Below are positions 37,305-49,245 of a DNA stretch of 64,000 nt, piece by piece (position 1 is the first letter of the stretch; every line of letters starts with the position of its first letter). The stretch is from the NCBI GenBank assembly GCA_951812925.1, contig OX638369.1, forward strand, positions 56,119,728 through 56,183,727, read 5' to 3'. The stretch comes from Calliopum simillimum (Eukaryota; Arthropoda; Insecta; Diptera; Lauxaniidae). The notes beneath the pieces were generated by a model. That model was given only the letters and a program-made list of their open reading frames with translations, searched no databases and was not told where the DNA came from. The position numbers and the translations under genes are program-made.

Positions 37305-37582
37305 GGGGACGTTCACTTATTACGTAACGCGCAAGGGGGAGGGGGGTCGGACGATTTGCTGCGAAGTGTTAAATGGGGCTGGGAGGGGTCATCAACTACG
37401 TTACGTAACGTCGATTTTATTATACTTTTATGTTAGAAAAAAATCATTTTCAAATTACCACAATTAAGATTTGTTACGTTACTAAGAGGAAGGGAGTTGT
37501 ACGTTTTGTTACGTTGCGTTACGACCGGTGAGAGGGGTTAAAATGAGTCAAAAATTGCGTTACGTAACATGTGAACGGCCCC
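37305..37582. mobile_element. Harbinger-type MITE
   Basis: Ends GGGGACGTTCAC..ATTACGTAACGC and the complement of GGGGCCGTTCACATGTTACG, flanked by TAA on both sides (37302-37304, 37583-37585). A 3-bp TAA duplication fits PIF/Harbinger. The 278 bp are non-coding. It sits inside an older unit with CCATGCCGAATTTTATAAA and CATACCGAATTTCGTACAAA on either side. Confidence 0.7.
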
Positions 37583-37585
37583 TAA

Positions 37586-39603
37586 GGAGCGTGGCACCGC
37601 CCACTTTAAAACAGAAAGGTCAAAGTTTCTTAACACTACTTTCATACCGAATTTCGTACAAATCGATATCGCGGTTTAGCTGTGATACCGCTCACTTTTT
37701 TAAAAACGGAATATTTAGTGCATTGTTCCTTCTCACAGCCTTTCTCACAAAAAATAAAACAAATGTTGTGATTAAGGAATATAAACAAGCCTTAAACCGT
37801 TTTCGTTTGCATATTTATTTATGGATCATTATCATTTTATCGTTTTTTCATTAATTTTGGTCTCATTTATTTTGGCTTAAATTTTTTAACATTTGTAGTG
37901 TTTGTGGTAGTAGTCATGTTAATACGTTTAAATGTGGATTTGTTGAATGGTTTCTCTTTTTATGATTATTTTGTCTACATAACATGCGAATTGCTAAACA
38001 CATTCTATTAAGATTGTAAACAAAAATTTAAAGTGGCAACATTTGTAGTGTTTCAATTCAGTTTTTTGCAAATTGTTTGATTCCAAAATGTTTCGACTTT
38101 TCAGGTGGGGCAAAAGTTATATTATAATGGGAATTGGCTGCCACTTTGTTAGAAATTTAAAAAATTGGGCTTAATACTCATGGGAAATTTACGTGAAAGT
38201 GTAAAACTAGTCATATTAAGTTGATAAAATGATTTCTATCAAATGACCACTTCCGCAATTTATGCACATTTATGGTCGTCTTACGGCAATTGTTGAATTG
38301 TTGCTCGAGAAAAAATTTGCTACAAACTAGTTGGCTAATTGTCAACTTATTCGCTATCATCTACAACTTAAGTGTTAAAGCACAATGACATTTGACGCCA
38401 TTTGCAAAAGTTATGGTACATTCACATTGCTTCACCTTTTTGTTGGGGCTTTTGCTCGATGATGTTGAAGAATAGCAAACTCGAAACATCAAATTCCTCT
38501 AGGAATACATCATTGGTAGACATTTGAAAACTTTAATAAGAGCCACGATAGTATTTAGAAGTTGAATACAAAGTCGGTTGCTATCTCAATTTATATTAAA
38601 AGTGAAAAAAAAAAAACATTTTTGAGTCTATACGACACATTTGTAGTGCATAAAATGATGTTTTGAAAATTTATCGCATGCACCATTTTTCAAATATTTT
38701 AAGCATTTTTTGACCATTTTTCAGTGCCAGCATTATTATAAATTTTTCAACCTCGTCAAAATTATTTATTTTTTTTGAACAATTTTGTTCATTCTCCAGA
38801 GTTTTTCGACTGCTACCATTTCTTTGATAACTATTTATATTTAACTGAATACTTTCACCTTTTTTGTTGGGTTTTCCAATAATTTTTGTCATTTTCAAAT
38901 GTTACTGTTTGATTATTTTTTCAGAACACTCGATATTGATAGATTTTTTAAAAAGAAAATATTTTCTTCAGTGTAAATGTTTCTATTACTTCTAGCGCAA
39001 GTAATGTTTACCCCAGATCTAAGTCATTATGAGCAGAAGTTAGAATAATTAGCATTGCTTACTTTTGCAATGGCACTACCCATGCTGATTTATAGCGGTT
39101 AGTGCAAAATGTGAAGATTATTTTTTATTTTGAAAATGCACACCATCAGTACAAATAAATATTTGCAAAATAGCAGCTACTATCACTGCAACAACAACAA
39201 AAACATTATGCAATTTAATTTATTACAATCGTGAAACCAGGCACGGTGTCTGCCAACTTTGAGCTTTTTTTTGTTTTTGTAGAAAAGAAAAATCATCATC
39301 ATTGTAATCTCTGTTGAAAATTTTCTCAATGAACACCCAAATGACTGAAAACTTTTTCTATGAATGAAATGTGAAATGAAATTCAAATGAGAAAAACGTA
39401 GATACGCTGAAAAAGATGGCACCCAAAAACAAATGATTTTTGCTGTACATACGAGTACAGTACATAGTTTGCAATTATATTGCGACACTGAGAAAAAACA
39501 ACCAAGTAAAAGTTTGCATGTCATGAGTAAAGTGGTTTTATAAAAATCCATAAAGCAGTGAAAATCTGAATAATGTTTAAAATCTATCATATACTAGTAC
39601 GAG
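37586..39603. other. Intronic stretch, nothing recognised
   Basis: No gene. A 135-codon minus-strand frame at 39183-39590 shows no family motif and is rejected. Confidence 0.4.
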
Positions 39604-40310
39604 GGGTGATATTTATGTTTCGGGAACTGGCAACACTAATGTCAATAGCTAAAATCTGGCAACACCGTAATAAAGTTTGACATTTTTTAGCATAAGCGTA
39701 CTTACAACGTTTTGGTGTAAAAGTCTTATTTGTTTTGTTTACAGCGAGTTAAGAAAATCAATTTGGTCAAAAATATTTAAATTTCAAGAGAAGGTTTTTT
39801 GGATTAATTTCCACAAGTTAGGACGTAAATTATCTCAACAAGAATGTGTCAATGAACTCAGTTCTTTGTATGGCGATAAAGCACCATCAAAAATTACAGT
39901 ATATCGCCGGTATAGTGAATTCAATCGTGGTCGTAGTTCGGTCGCCGACGAGTTCCGTGAAGGTCGTCCAAAATCGGTTGTTGAGCCACAAAACATCGAT
40001 GCAGCGCATGAACTGATAATGCAAGATTGTCATGTGACATATTGTGAGATAGACGCATCCTTGCACTCCAATATATTCGATTTTGCATGAACGCTTAGTT
40101 TTAAAAATAATTTGTTCTCGTTGGATACCCCATAATTTATCAATCGCTCAAAAAAAGGCTCGCCAAATTGATTTTCTTAACTCACTGTAAACAAAACAAA
40201 TCGCACTTGTACATCAAAAAGTTGTGAGTACGTTTATGCTAAAAAATGTCAAACTTTATTATGATGTTGCCAGATTTTAGCTATTGACATTAGTGTTGTA
40301 CTCTACGCAT
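39604..40310 (+). mobile_element. Mariner relic with 136-bp inverted arms
   Basis: Inverted arms at 39631-39766 and 40163-40298 (CAACACTAATGTCAATAGCT outermost) enclose part of a mariner transposase. The right arm overlaps the codons for A-R-Q-I-D-F-L-N-S-L, so the inversion copied coding DNA into the left side. The expected TIR partner of the sequence left of 39631 is missing at the right. Confidence 0.65.
39760..40190 (+). pseudogene. Mariner transposase N-terminal (HTH) fragment
   Basis: The frame reads F-H-K-L-G-R-K-L-S-Q-Q-E-C, then I-T-V-Y-R-R-Y-S-E-F, E-G-R-P-K-S and L-I-M-Q-D, a paired-type helix-turn-helix DNA-binding domain. A 1-nt frameshift near 40070 leads to the linker motif S-R-W-I-P-H-N-L-S and then A-R-Q-I-D-F before a stop. 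W-V/I-P-H-x-L is the diagnostic mariner linker. The DDE catalytic domain is absent, so the fragment cannot transpose. The start is not determined. Confidence 0.7.
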
Positions 40311-40976
40311 GATATACATTAAAAAAATTTTTACATTGAGTTGGTCTTTTCGACTTCAATAACATTTTTCAAACAACAAGCATCATTTGTACGTCAAGTC
40401 GGACTTCATCACAAAAGATTAGATATTTTTTGACTATGCATTTTTTTCCCGTGTACTAATTTTGAAAATCAGAATCGCTTAAACAATACTGAGCATCACA
40501 TAAGTTACATAGTCAGTAGGTATCATAAGGCACGATCATATTTGATAGATCTCCTGCAGAAATATGTTCATTAAGATCTGCCAAAATAGAAAATCTGTTG
40601 ATTGAAGATAATAAATTTTGTGATTTACTTAATTCTTTGATGAAAATGCACATGATTGATGGACTTATTTTTGTTGGCCATTTTTGATTGTCTTTCTCTA
40701 GGAAACGGGAACCCCACCTTTTCATAAATGTTGATAGAAAATACTCGGGAAAAGTATATAGTTTTCAAACAAGCTTTAACCTTCTTATCAAAAAATAGTA
40801 AATGATTGACTCAGATATCCAAAACTATTCTCAAAAAGCCATACTTATACCATTTTTCGGTTCGATTACCACTTTTCGAGTTATAAGCCATAAAAAAGGG
40901 TTTTTGCTATTTCATACAAAAGAATTAATGGTTTTCATGATTTGAGAAATCATGAAAATCATTAATCCATTAAGAC
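40311..40976. other. Intronic stretch with a small hairpin
   Basis: No gene. A tight hairpin AATGGTTTTCATGATTT/AAATCATGAAAATCATT at 40927-40966 ends about 10 bp before the next element. Confidence 0.45.
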
Positions 40977-41796
40977 GTGTGGTACTTTGATTTTGAATAA
41001 AACGCAAACGGTTCAGAATTTTTCCAAACATTTTATTTTGTTCGAAAGGCCACACAAAGGATTATGTATGGAAAATTATTTCGCGGATATGTTCACCGCG
41101 ACTATTCCGTGGATATCACAAACTTTCGATCTCCGGAATGGCCCGAATCACTGATGTAATATTGCTTTTCAAGTCTGGAATCGTCTTCGAATCATTCACA
41201 TAGACTTTATCGCATGGCCGCCCGGAGCGAATTCACATCCCCGCGATGAGAAATTGCATGGTTCGGGAATATGCGACGCAAAATGTCCAAATTATGGCGC
41301 GTTGTGTATGGTGTAGAGCCGTCTTGTTGAAACCACATATAGTCCAGACCCTGAGCTTCAGCCTCCGGCACAAAATAGTCCTCCAACATAGTGTGGTACC
41401 GCTCAGAGTTGACATTTTCGGTGTTTCTGTCCTCATCTTCGAAAAAAAAGACGGCCCGACCCATAAACCGCACCAAACAGTGACCCGCGGTGAATGCATT
41501 GGCTTTTCCACGATCACTTGTAGATTTTCCGAGCCTCAGAGACGACAGTTTTGCTTGTTACAATAACATAGCCACCGAGGTGGAAATGAGCCTCGTTCGA
41601 AAAGATGATTTTTTTGAATTTTGGATTTTTTGGAATTGATTTGGAATGAAAGATCCAAAATTCGACGATTTCAATGCGTTGCTCTTTTGTGCAGCGATCC
41701 ATAACTAAAATCCTATAATGTCACGATGAAAATGACACAAAATATGGCGGAAAAGGGTCGATAATGCAAATTTTAATCGATAATAAAGTACCACAC
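40977..41796 (-). mobile_element. Rosa-like (DD41D) mariner, internally deleted
   Basis: Terminal repeats GTGTGGTACTTT at 40977 and complement AAAGTACCACAC at 41796. Transposase pieces run on the minus strand: M-D-R-C-T-K-E-Q-R start (41702), then directly I-I-F-S-N-E-A-H-F (first catalytic block), V-T-V-W-C-G-L-W, W-F-Q-Q-D-G-S-T-P-Y-T-T and I-S-H-R-G-D-V-N. The HTH region is deleted and the last catalytic block is broken near 41220. Length 820 bp. Confidence 0.7.
41207..41702 (-). pseudogene. Rosa-like mariner transposase, deletion derivative
   Basis: The first 15 codons keep the family's M-D-R-C-T-K-E-Q-R-I-E-I-V-E-F start, then jump to the DDE core. I-F-S-N-E-A-H-F has Asn where the first catalytic Asp is expected (S-D/N-E-A-H). 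One frameshift lies near 41520 and another between 41480 and 41460, since W-C-G-L-W and F-Q-Q-D-G are in different frames. The final Asp block (C-D-L-T-P) is lost. A second family member lies at 51855-52790. Confidence 0.7.
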
Positions 41797-42532
41797 CTAC
41801 TATTGAAACACCCTTTACAAGATATTTTGATGAAAATTGTTGAAAAACGACGAGATGAAATACCATACACTGGTCAAAAATTCAGCGAAGTCGCCACGCT
41901 CACCTTTTAACGTTTGGATAATTTAACGCATAAAAAAGTGAGCGTGGCACTTATCTGAATTTACCTCGAACTCGAACACCAACTTATACCGGGACTCTGG
42001 TGGCCTTACACCATCTGAAATGCTGATTTTCTTCTTAAATGCAACAAGATGTTCGTAACAGATCAGATCAAGCTTTGTCAAGTTCTCGAGTCAAAAAATC
42101 AAGTCGTTGGAGAAGGATCTTTTTCGAAAAAAATAACGCACTCAATGGGAGTAATTTATATCGGCTTCTGACCTCTCTAGTGGTTGGGCCTGCTTAGGTC
42201 TCAGAGCTGACTTATTAGTCGCACATACTTAGATCAAAAGGTTCCTAGCAATACCACAGCATCTCGTTCGTTTAGTCCCGTGAATATGTATATTGCATTT
42301 TATTTTTAGCACACGTCAAGTTTGAACGTAAAGAATTTGGAAGGCATTCCGTAGAGCTTAGATGATCTAAAACTGACCTCAGATAGTTTTTCATGGTTGG
42401 TGGAATACAAAACTATTTATTCATTTAGTAAAAAATATTTAATAGATAAAACTATTGATGACAAAAAAAACTCTGTGTTGAAAAACATTAACTCGAAAAA
42501 GATTTTATTAACAATTTAATGAAATGAATGTA
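41797..42532. other. Intronic stretch, nothing certain
   Basis: No gene. CAAGATATTTTGATGAAA at 41818 recurs in similar form near 59540, suggesting an old dispersed repeat. Confidence 0.35.
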
Positions 42533-43268
42533 AACTAGTAAGATTGTAACTTTTGGCCTGGCCAAACATTAAGTACCCTAAACTGCAGTATTTTGAAAAT
42601 TTTGCTTATATGGGAGGTGCCACGCCCTCTTGTTCGAGTTCACCCAGTTTTAGCTTAGAGCGTGCATTTATAGTTTTTAGTATTTGAGTGAAATTTGGTT
42701 GGATTACCTCAAAAAACTCTTTCAGTATAGCATTTTGAAACTTTTGCTTATATGAGAGGTGCCGCATCCCCTTTTCCGATTTCACCCAATTTTTGTTGAG
42801 CGCTTTCATTTATAATTCTTAGTGTCTGAGTTAAATTTGGTTCGAATATCTCAAAAACGCTTTCAGTATAGCGTTTTGAAGCTTTTGCTTGTATGGGAGG
42901 TGCCACGCCCTCTTGTCCGAATTCGCTCAGTTTTTACTCAGAGCTTGCACTTACGATTCGTAGTATTGATGTGTATTTTGGTTGCATTGCCGTGAAAAAT
43001 ACTCTTAAAATTGCATTTTGAATATATTTGTTTTATGGGCGGTTGGCGTGTCCGTTGACCGATTTTGCTCATTTTCAATCCCCCGAGCTAAATTTGACTA
43101 CGGAGGCAGTGTATCAAATTACCAGCCAGACAGACGTACATGGCTAAATCGAATCGGGAGGTGACGCTGATCAAGAATATATATACTTTTCTATATCTGC
43201 CACGCCTCCTTCTCTGCGTTACAAACGGAAGGACAAAGTGAATATACTCTGGGTGTAGGGTATAAAAA
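42533..43268 (-). mobile_element. DINE-1/Helentron-like element, copy E
   Basis: Complete-looking reverse copy: AACTAGTAAGATTGTAAC, the hairpin TTGGCCTGGCCAA (42553-42565), central units, the TATATACTTTTCTATATCTG core and CTCTGGGTGTAGGGTATA. Confidence 0.7.
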
Positions 43269-44180
43269 TTGGGTTTCTTTCTGCACTCGACAAAAGGTTT
43301 TTGCAACATGACATAGAAATTTTAAACCAATGCGTGCGCATGCTAAGGCAAATATGGGTAAAAACCAAGAACTTTTTAGTGAATAAGGCAGATATTGACT
43401 TTTTTGTTATGAATAACTATCGATACCCACATCTCATCAATAAGAATCTGCCAAAAAAAAAAAAAATTAAATATTGTCATAAGTGGGGTTTTAGCACCCA
43501 TCGGCAGTACAATGGCAACGTAGATGTTCTTGCCTTATCGTCATCACATCATTGACATTTGTTATGAGTCAAAGTGCCCATTCTGAGGTCATACTGGTAA
43601 GATAGTGATCAGAAATGGCTCCTACAGCAGTTCTAGCTAGACTGAGAAGGTAGTCTAGAAGTAAGAAGTTACAAGACAAATAATGATACATAGTACATTT
43701 GATAATAATCTGACGTTTGATTTAAAATTTACCGTGGTTTCAGTGAAACAGCTTTTGTGATTTTTAAAACAATAAACAAAAAAAAAAAAGAGATATCGTG
43801 TTTTGATAAAACCTTGCTTTTTGGTGGGAGAAACACCGTTGAAACAAAAGTTTGGCTTAATAAGTGTCGTCCGGACACTGTACTGAGAAAATCCACCATT
43901 GCAGTTTGTTACGCTGAATTCAATTGCGATCGTGTAAGCACTTAAATGCACTGTTCGCCCAAAACCGTCAGTTGTTCCGGAGAACATAAAAAAGTCCATA
44001 GAAAAAAAGAATAGTTTTTGAAGTCCTTAAAGTGAAATTTTGTGCAATAGCTGACACCTCAAAGACATCAGAAGATGGTACGTATGTACAATTTTATATT
44101 AAATTTCGAGCATATGAAAGTTACTTTCAGAATGGGTCCTGCATTTGCTGTTTTGCTACCATAATGTGAATGAGCCATAA
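43269..44180. other. Intronic stretch, nothing recognised
   Basis: Small overlapping frames on both strands (43655-43999) without motifs. No gene. Confidence 0.4.
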
Positions 44181-44478
44181 CACAGGCCCATAAAAAAAAA
44201 GTACCGTGCGCGAAAGATCAGACCACCTGAACTTTATGTTTTCGGGGTCGCTGAATCCGAATATGGTACCAGAATAGCGAAATTGGCTCGCGTTTTTTCA
44301 GAAATCAACAATTATGCTGAGAAATTTGAGATTTTTTTCAGCATTATTTCTGATTTGTGAAAAAATTCGAAGCAACTCCGCTATTCTGACACCATATTCG
44401 GACTCAGCGACCCCGAAAACATAAAGTTCAGGTGGTCTGATCGTTCGCGCAGGGAATTTTTTTTTTTGTAGTCCTGTG
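44181..44478. mobile_element. 298-bp palindromic element, first of an abutting pair
   Basis: Starts CACAGGCCCA and ends with CCTGTG. Arms pair over nearly the full length: GATCAGACCACCTGAACTTT with its complement, and CGGGGTCGCTGAATCCGAAT likewise. No ORF. Confidence 0.8.
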
Positions 44479-44769
44479 CACAGGCCAAAAAAAAAAAAAA
44501 AAAGTACCCTGAGCGAAAGATCAGACCACCGGAACTTTATGTTTTCGGAGTCACTGAACCCGAATATAGTGTCAGATTAGCGAAGTTGGTTCGCGTTTTT
44601 TTCAGAAACCAGGAAAAATCTCAAATTTTCAGCATTATTGTTGATTTCTGAAAAAACGCGAACCAACTTCGCTATTCTGGCACCATATTCGGATTCAGCG
44701 ACCCCGAAAACATATAGTTCAGGTGGTCTGATCTTTCGCGCATGGTACTTTGTTTTTTGTGGGCCTGTG
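44479..44769. mobile_element. 291-bp palindromic element, second of the pair
   Basis: Begins at the base after the first copy ends (CCTGTG|CACAGG) and ends GGGCCTGTG. Same arm sequences with substitutions. A minus-strand frame across it (44577-44840) is produced by the arm and is not a gene. Confidence 0.8.
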
Positions 44770-46461
44770 TAATTTTTCGATAAGCAGCCAACCAAAAGCT
44801 GTTTTGCGAGCACCGATTCAAAATGCCGTGAAATTAGCACAAATATGCATCAACTCTGGAATCGACCGATGTAATTTTTTCAGCTAAGCTTCTTGTTAAA
44901 ACAAGGTTAAATTTTTTTTTCGTCTCTAATAAAATGTCAGCTAATTCACATTATGATATTACTTTTGCCCTATCTTGTTATTACCAAAAAATTTATTTTT
45001 ATTTCTATTTAACCTTCAGTGGACTTAAATCAAATGTTTCATCGCTTATGCACTCAAACGAAATCAAACGCCCATATACGACAAAAGTTCAAAAAAATAA
45101 AATTAAAAGTAAAAATTTGGCAATTTTTCATTCATCTCCCATAGAGAACTTAAGGAAAATAAACAAATAAATTAATAAATTTATAATGTCAAATTGCCAA
45201 ACCATAAAGTGAATATCCAAAAACATAAAAAACTAAAAAAAAAATATCATTTATTTTTATACATCATTTTGAAGTCGCATCAATGAAATGCAAATTTTGC
45301 AAAAATAATTTTATGTCAACGATTTTTTGAAGATGAAAAGCGCGCGGCTAACGTGCGATAATCACGCGAAAGTGCTGCCAAAATCAGCAGCAGCCAACAA
45401 ATTGGACAGGAAATGCGCACAGTATGGGCTGGCTGGTTGCAGTTGCAGATGCAGATTTGACAACGGCGGCTACTGTGAGGGTGGTATATAACTGTAATTG
45501 TACACAGCATAAAATGATGTAATGCACATCAGACACAAAAATAAATAAAATACATTTTTGAAAAAAAAACTGTCGAAAAACGTATTTATAAAGAGATCTC
45601 TAGTGCCAATTTGGCTGAGCGAGAGCACATGAATTATGGCCATTGCTTGCTTAACCCTTTTGTTATCATACATGTCACCTAATGGGTTAATTGTATTTTT
45701 ATAATTTCAAAAACACTTGCGGCATGAAATTTGCATGCATCAATCAATTGACCACGAAATTAAAAATATTTAAAATAAATTGCATTTTCCACAGCCTGGC
45801 TGACACTTTTTTCTGATATAATTTTTTTTTTTTTTTGCTTTCCTGCCGTCAGCTCTATTGCCTACTAGACTTTGGTATTGTAAAAAAAAATATAAATTCT
45901 ATTTTATTGTAAAAAAAAAAACGAGTCAAAAGAAACATATGAGAGAGAAAAAAACGCATTTAACTATGTAATTAAGTAATTAAATTTAATTAAATTGATT
46001 TAGTTCAAGTTCAATTGATTCGTTCCATTTCTCCACACCACAGCTCAAGTTAAGCGACAAATAGCCAGTTCGGCCAGTCAATCCATTCAACAATTGAACG
46101 CGTTGAATTGCGCGCGCGCTCTTTTTCCGCAGCGGCGCTTCATCAATGCGAATCGGTCGGTCGGTCGTTTAAATGGTAGCGTGCAGTCAGCGCATTTAAA
46201 CCAATTTCGCACGCTTCATCACATCGTCGTCATCACAACAGGGACAACAATTTGCCACACGGCACAAAGTTATAGAAAGTTTGGTTTTTTTTTATGTTTT
46301 TTCAAGAAATACAATGAGCTTATGTGCTGTGCTTATTGATAATGAAAAAGTACTTGCTCTATTTGACTTTTTTGTTCCACTGTTATATTTGGACAATGAT
46401 TTAGATTGTACTCAACGTCATTGTCGGTATCTTTCTTCTAATTGAAAACAGATGGTGGTAT
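44770..46461. other. Intronic stretch, nothing certain
   Basis: No gene. The 46020-46270 part is less AT-rich with GCGCGC and CGGTCGGTCGGTCG; it could be regulatory. The rest is A/T-run rich. Confidence 0.35.
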
Positions 46462-46508
46462 GAATGTATGTATTCTCCTTTAACTCCTAGGAGGAGCATA
46501 GGGCCATA
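46462..46508 (-). mobile_element. 3'-end scrap of the LINE seen at 5560-6160
   Basis: TATTCTCCTTTAACTCCTAG followed by GAGGAGCATAGGGCCA is the reverse complement of the sequence spanning the stop codon of the LINE at 6105-6150. Extreme 5' truncation. Confidence 0.7.
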
Positions 46509-46511
46509 GGG

Positions 46512-47264
46512 TGGTGGTCAAAGTATATTGAATTTATGCCATTATTATTACTTAAGAAACATTGTCAGATAAAATATTTTTACAGTAAATTTAAGAGCAA
46601 TAATTCATTTTCAAAATATTTTAATTTATTTTATAAAATTATGTATTAATACGTAAGACAAAAATTTGTCCTACAAATGGAGCACGACTTTGAATTATAC
46701 ACCATCAGAAAGGTATCTGTGTGTAAATGTGCACAAAGTTAAAATTATTTTAATATTCTGCCATTAAGTCAGGTAAAATCAAATGCAAATTTTTCAATAT
46801 TAACAACGACAAAATACGCGGTCACACAGATTTTTTTTTTTGTTTTCTTTCTATTTTGTACCTAATTGCAAAAAAAGCACTAAGACTGTTCAAAAAGTAC
46901 CAAAATTATTTAATACATTTGTAGTAAAATTTTGACCACTAAGCAATTCTAGTGTTTATTAATTTACACTGCACAGCAGTCAAAAAACCCCAAGAGGTTT
47001 GAAAAGTGCTTATAGCGTATTTTGATCTCTTAAACTCGAATATGCTATCCGTTTGTTGCGACACGTCACGTTTTCTGTAAACCCGTCTAAGAAGTTTTTG
47101 GGCGTGAGCTTGCTAGAATGGTATTATAGATAAGATTTTGGTGTTAAAAAAAAAGAAGCTATTTCACCAGATGGTGAAATCTTTTCTCGTCTTTAGTGAT
47201 TTCTTGGAAAATTTTTTTTACTATGTTTTTAGTCAAGTTTTTGGAAAAGAGGTCAAAAAGACCA
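46512..47264. other. Intronic stretch, nothing recognised
   Basis: AT-rich, no gene or repeat seen. Confidence 0.4.
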
Positions 47265-47969
47265 ATAACTAGTAAGGGTGTAACTTTTGGCCTGGCCAAA
47301 AAATAAATACCCTATACTGCAGTATTTTGAAGCTTTTGCTTATAAAGTAGGTGCCACGCCCTCTTGTCCGAGTTCGTCTAGTTTAAACTTAGAGGGTGCA
47401 TTTATAGTCTTTAGAATTTGAGTGAAATTTAGTTGGATTATCTTTCAGTATAGCATTTTGAAACTTTTGCTTATATGGGAGGTGCCACGCCCCATTGTCT
47501 GAATTCACCCAATTCTTGTTGAGATCTTTCATTTATAATTTTTAGTATCTGAGTCAAATTTGGTTCGAATACATCAAAAAACGTTTTCAGTATAGCGTTT
47601 TGAAGCTTTTGCTTATATGGGAGGTGCCACGCCCTCTTGTCCAAATTCGCCTTGTTTTTTTTAGAACTTGCGCTTACAATTCGTAGTATATATGTGTATT
47701 TTGGTTGCATTTTCGTGAAGAATACTCCTAAAATTCCATTTTGAATATATTTTTTGTATGGGCGGTAGGCGTGTCCGTTGACCGTTTTCTCTCATTTTCA
47801 ATCCCCGAGCTAACTTTGACGACGGAGGCTGTGCACCAAATTTCATTGAATTATCTTGCTTAGTTTTCCCAAAAAGTGTATTTCCACACACAGCCAGCCA
47901 GCCAGCTAGCCAGCCAGCCAGCCAGACAGACAGACGGACATGGCTATATCGTCGCTGATCAAGAATATA

Positions 47970-49245
47970 CAGGGTGGCTGATTCGAAGTGTTACCAATTC
48001 AAAAGACTATAATTTTAGTTTCCATGCACAGATTTTATTGATCAAACGCTATAATTGTTGGGAAATGTTCAAATTTTAAGAATCTACTTGAGATTTGGCC
48101 ACCTTTGGCCTTAACTATGGCCCGTAGACGGTCGAAGAACGAGTCGCATGCTGCACGAATTTGATTTTGTGGAAGTTTGCGCCATTCTCGTTGAAGGGCC
48201 ACTTTTAGCGCATCAACGTTCTGGTATTTTTTAGTCAAGACCTTCCTGTCCAACATACCCCAGATTGAGAAATCCAGCGGATTCGCATCAGGCGAATTTG
48301 AGAGCCATTGTTGAGCAGAAATGAAGCTAGGAACGTTTTTTTCTAACCATTCTTGATTCACACGAGCTTTGTGTGACGGTGCCGAGTCTTGTTGGAATGT
48401 CCATGGCTTGCGACCGAAATGTTTGCGTGCCCACGGTAGTAAAGCACCCTCCAACACTGATTCACGATACACCTGGGCGTTTACTTTGACGCCAGCGGCC
48501 AAAAAAACGAGTGGTGAGCGCCCATCAGCAGTCACTCCAGCCCAAACCATCACATGCGGTGGTGCCTGCGTCCTGGTGGCCAAACGAACATTCAAATTTT
48601 ATTAGGACCTCTCTGTCAAGTAAACCCGATCATTTTGTTTGTTTACATATTGCTGGATACAGTAATTTTTCTCATCAGAGAAGACAATTTGTGACAGATT
48701 TCCGGCGGCGTGCAAGCGCAACAACTCCTTGGCCTAACTTTTTTTGAGCAGGAGTGAGATCATGCGCCTTTTGGAACTTGAGGGCCTTTAGCCCGAGCTT
48801 GTTTGACAATATGTGTTGCATTCGTTCACGCGATATTTTCAGCTCGGCAGCCATTTGTCTGCCACTGCGTCTCGGATTTCGCTCAATTCTGGCCTTCACC
48901 TTTCGAACCATTTCTGGTGATGTTGCAGTTATTTTCCGACCACCACCATGTCATTTGGCAACGCTGTTATGGTCCGATACACAAACATTTTATTCACTTT
49001 TAAGTGTTTCAGCTCACGAACAATTGCTGGTTGCGATTTTCCAGCCAAATAAAGAGCAATCACACTATTACGTTTGAATTCCATTTCGAAAATTTTTTAT
49101 TTTCAATAAATTGACGCGCAAATGCTTTTGGTTACTTGTTGACAATAGAATGAACTAACATCATGCCAATTTTTAGACAGCTGTCATGTTCCATCTGTCA
49201 GATAAGTCTATCTGAAGTTGGTAACAGATCGAAACAGCCACCCTG
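47970..49245 (-). mobile_element. maT-like (DD37D) mariner, full length but dead
   Basis: Ends CAGGGTGGCTGATTCGAAG and the complement of CAGGGTGGCTGTTTCGATC; the repeats continue through TGTTACCAA. Flanked by TA on both sides (47968-47969, 49246-49247), the Tc1/mariner target duplication. Length 1,276 bp matches a full-length element. Confidence 0.9.
48035..49084 (-). pseudogene. DD37D mariner transposase, frameshifted
   Basis: Start ATG at 49084, with M-E-F-K-R-N-S-V-I-A-L-Y-L-A-G (helix-turn-helix). A first frameshift near 48955 leads into R-R-S-G-R-Q-M-A-A-E-L, a second HTH. A second frameshift near 48700 restores I-V-F-S-D-E-K, the first catalytic Asp. Two adjacent stops (TAATAA, about 48599-48604) follow, then V-M-V-W-A-G-V, F-Q-Q-D-S-A-P-S-H (second Asp) and N-S-P-D-A-N-P-L-D-F-S-I-W-G. 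Thirty-seven residues separate the second Asp from the Asp in P-L-D, so this is DD37D, the maT signature. Total about 345 residues, normal for the family. Decay is slight, so insertion is fairly recent. Confidence 0.85.

Noticed and set aside
39183..39590. 135-codon minus-strand ORF
   Set aside because: No domain, signal or motif; composition is that of AT-rich non-coding DNA.
42606..47891. Minus-strand ORFs with shared peptides such as G-V-A-P-P-I
   Set aside because: They are translations of DINE-like central units and are not conserved in length or frame.
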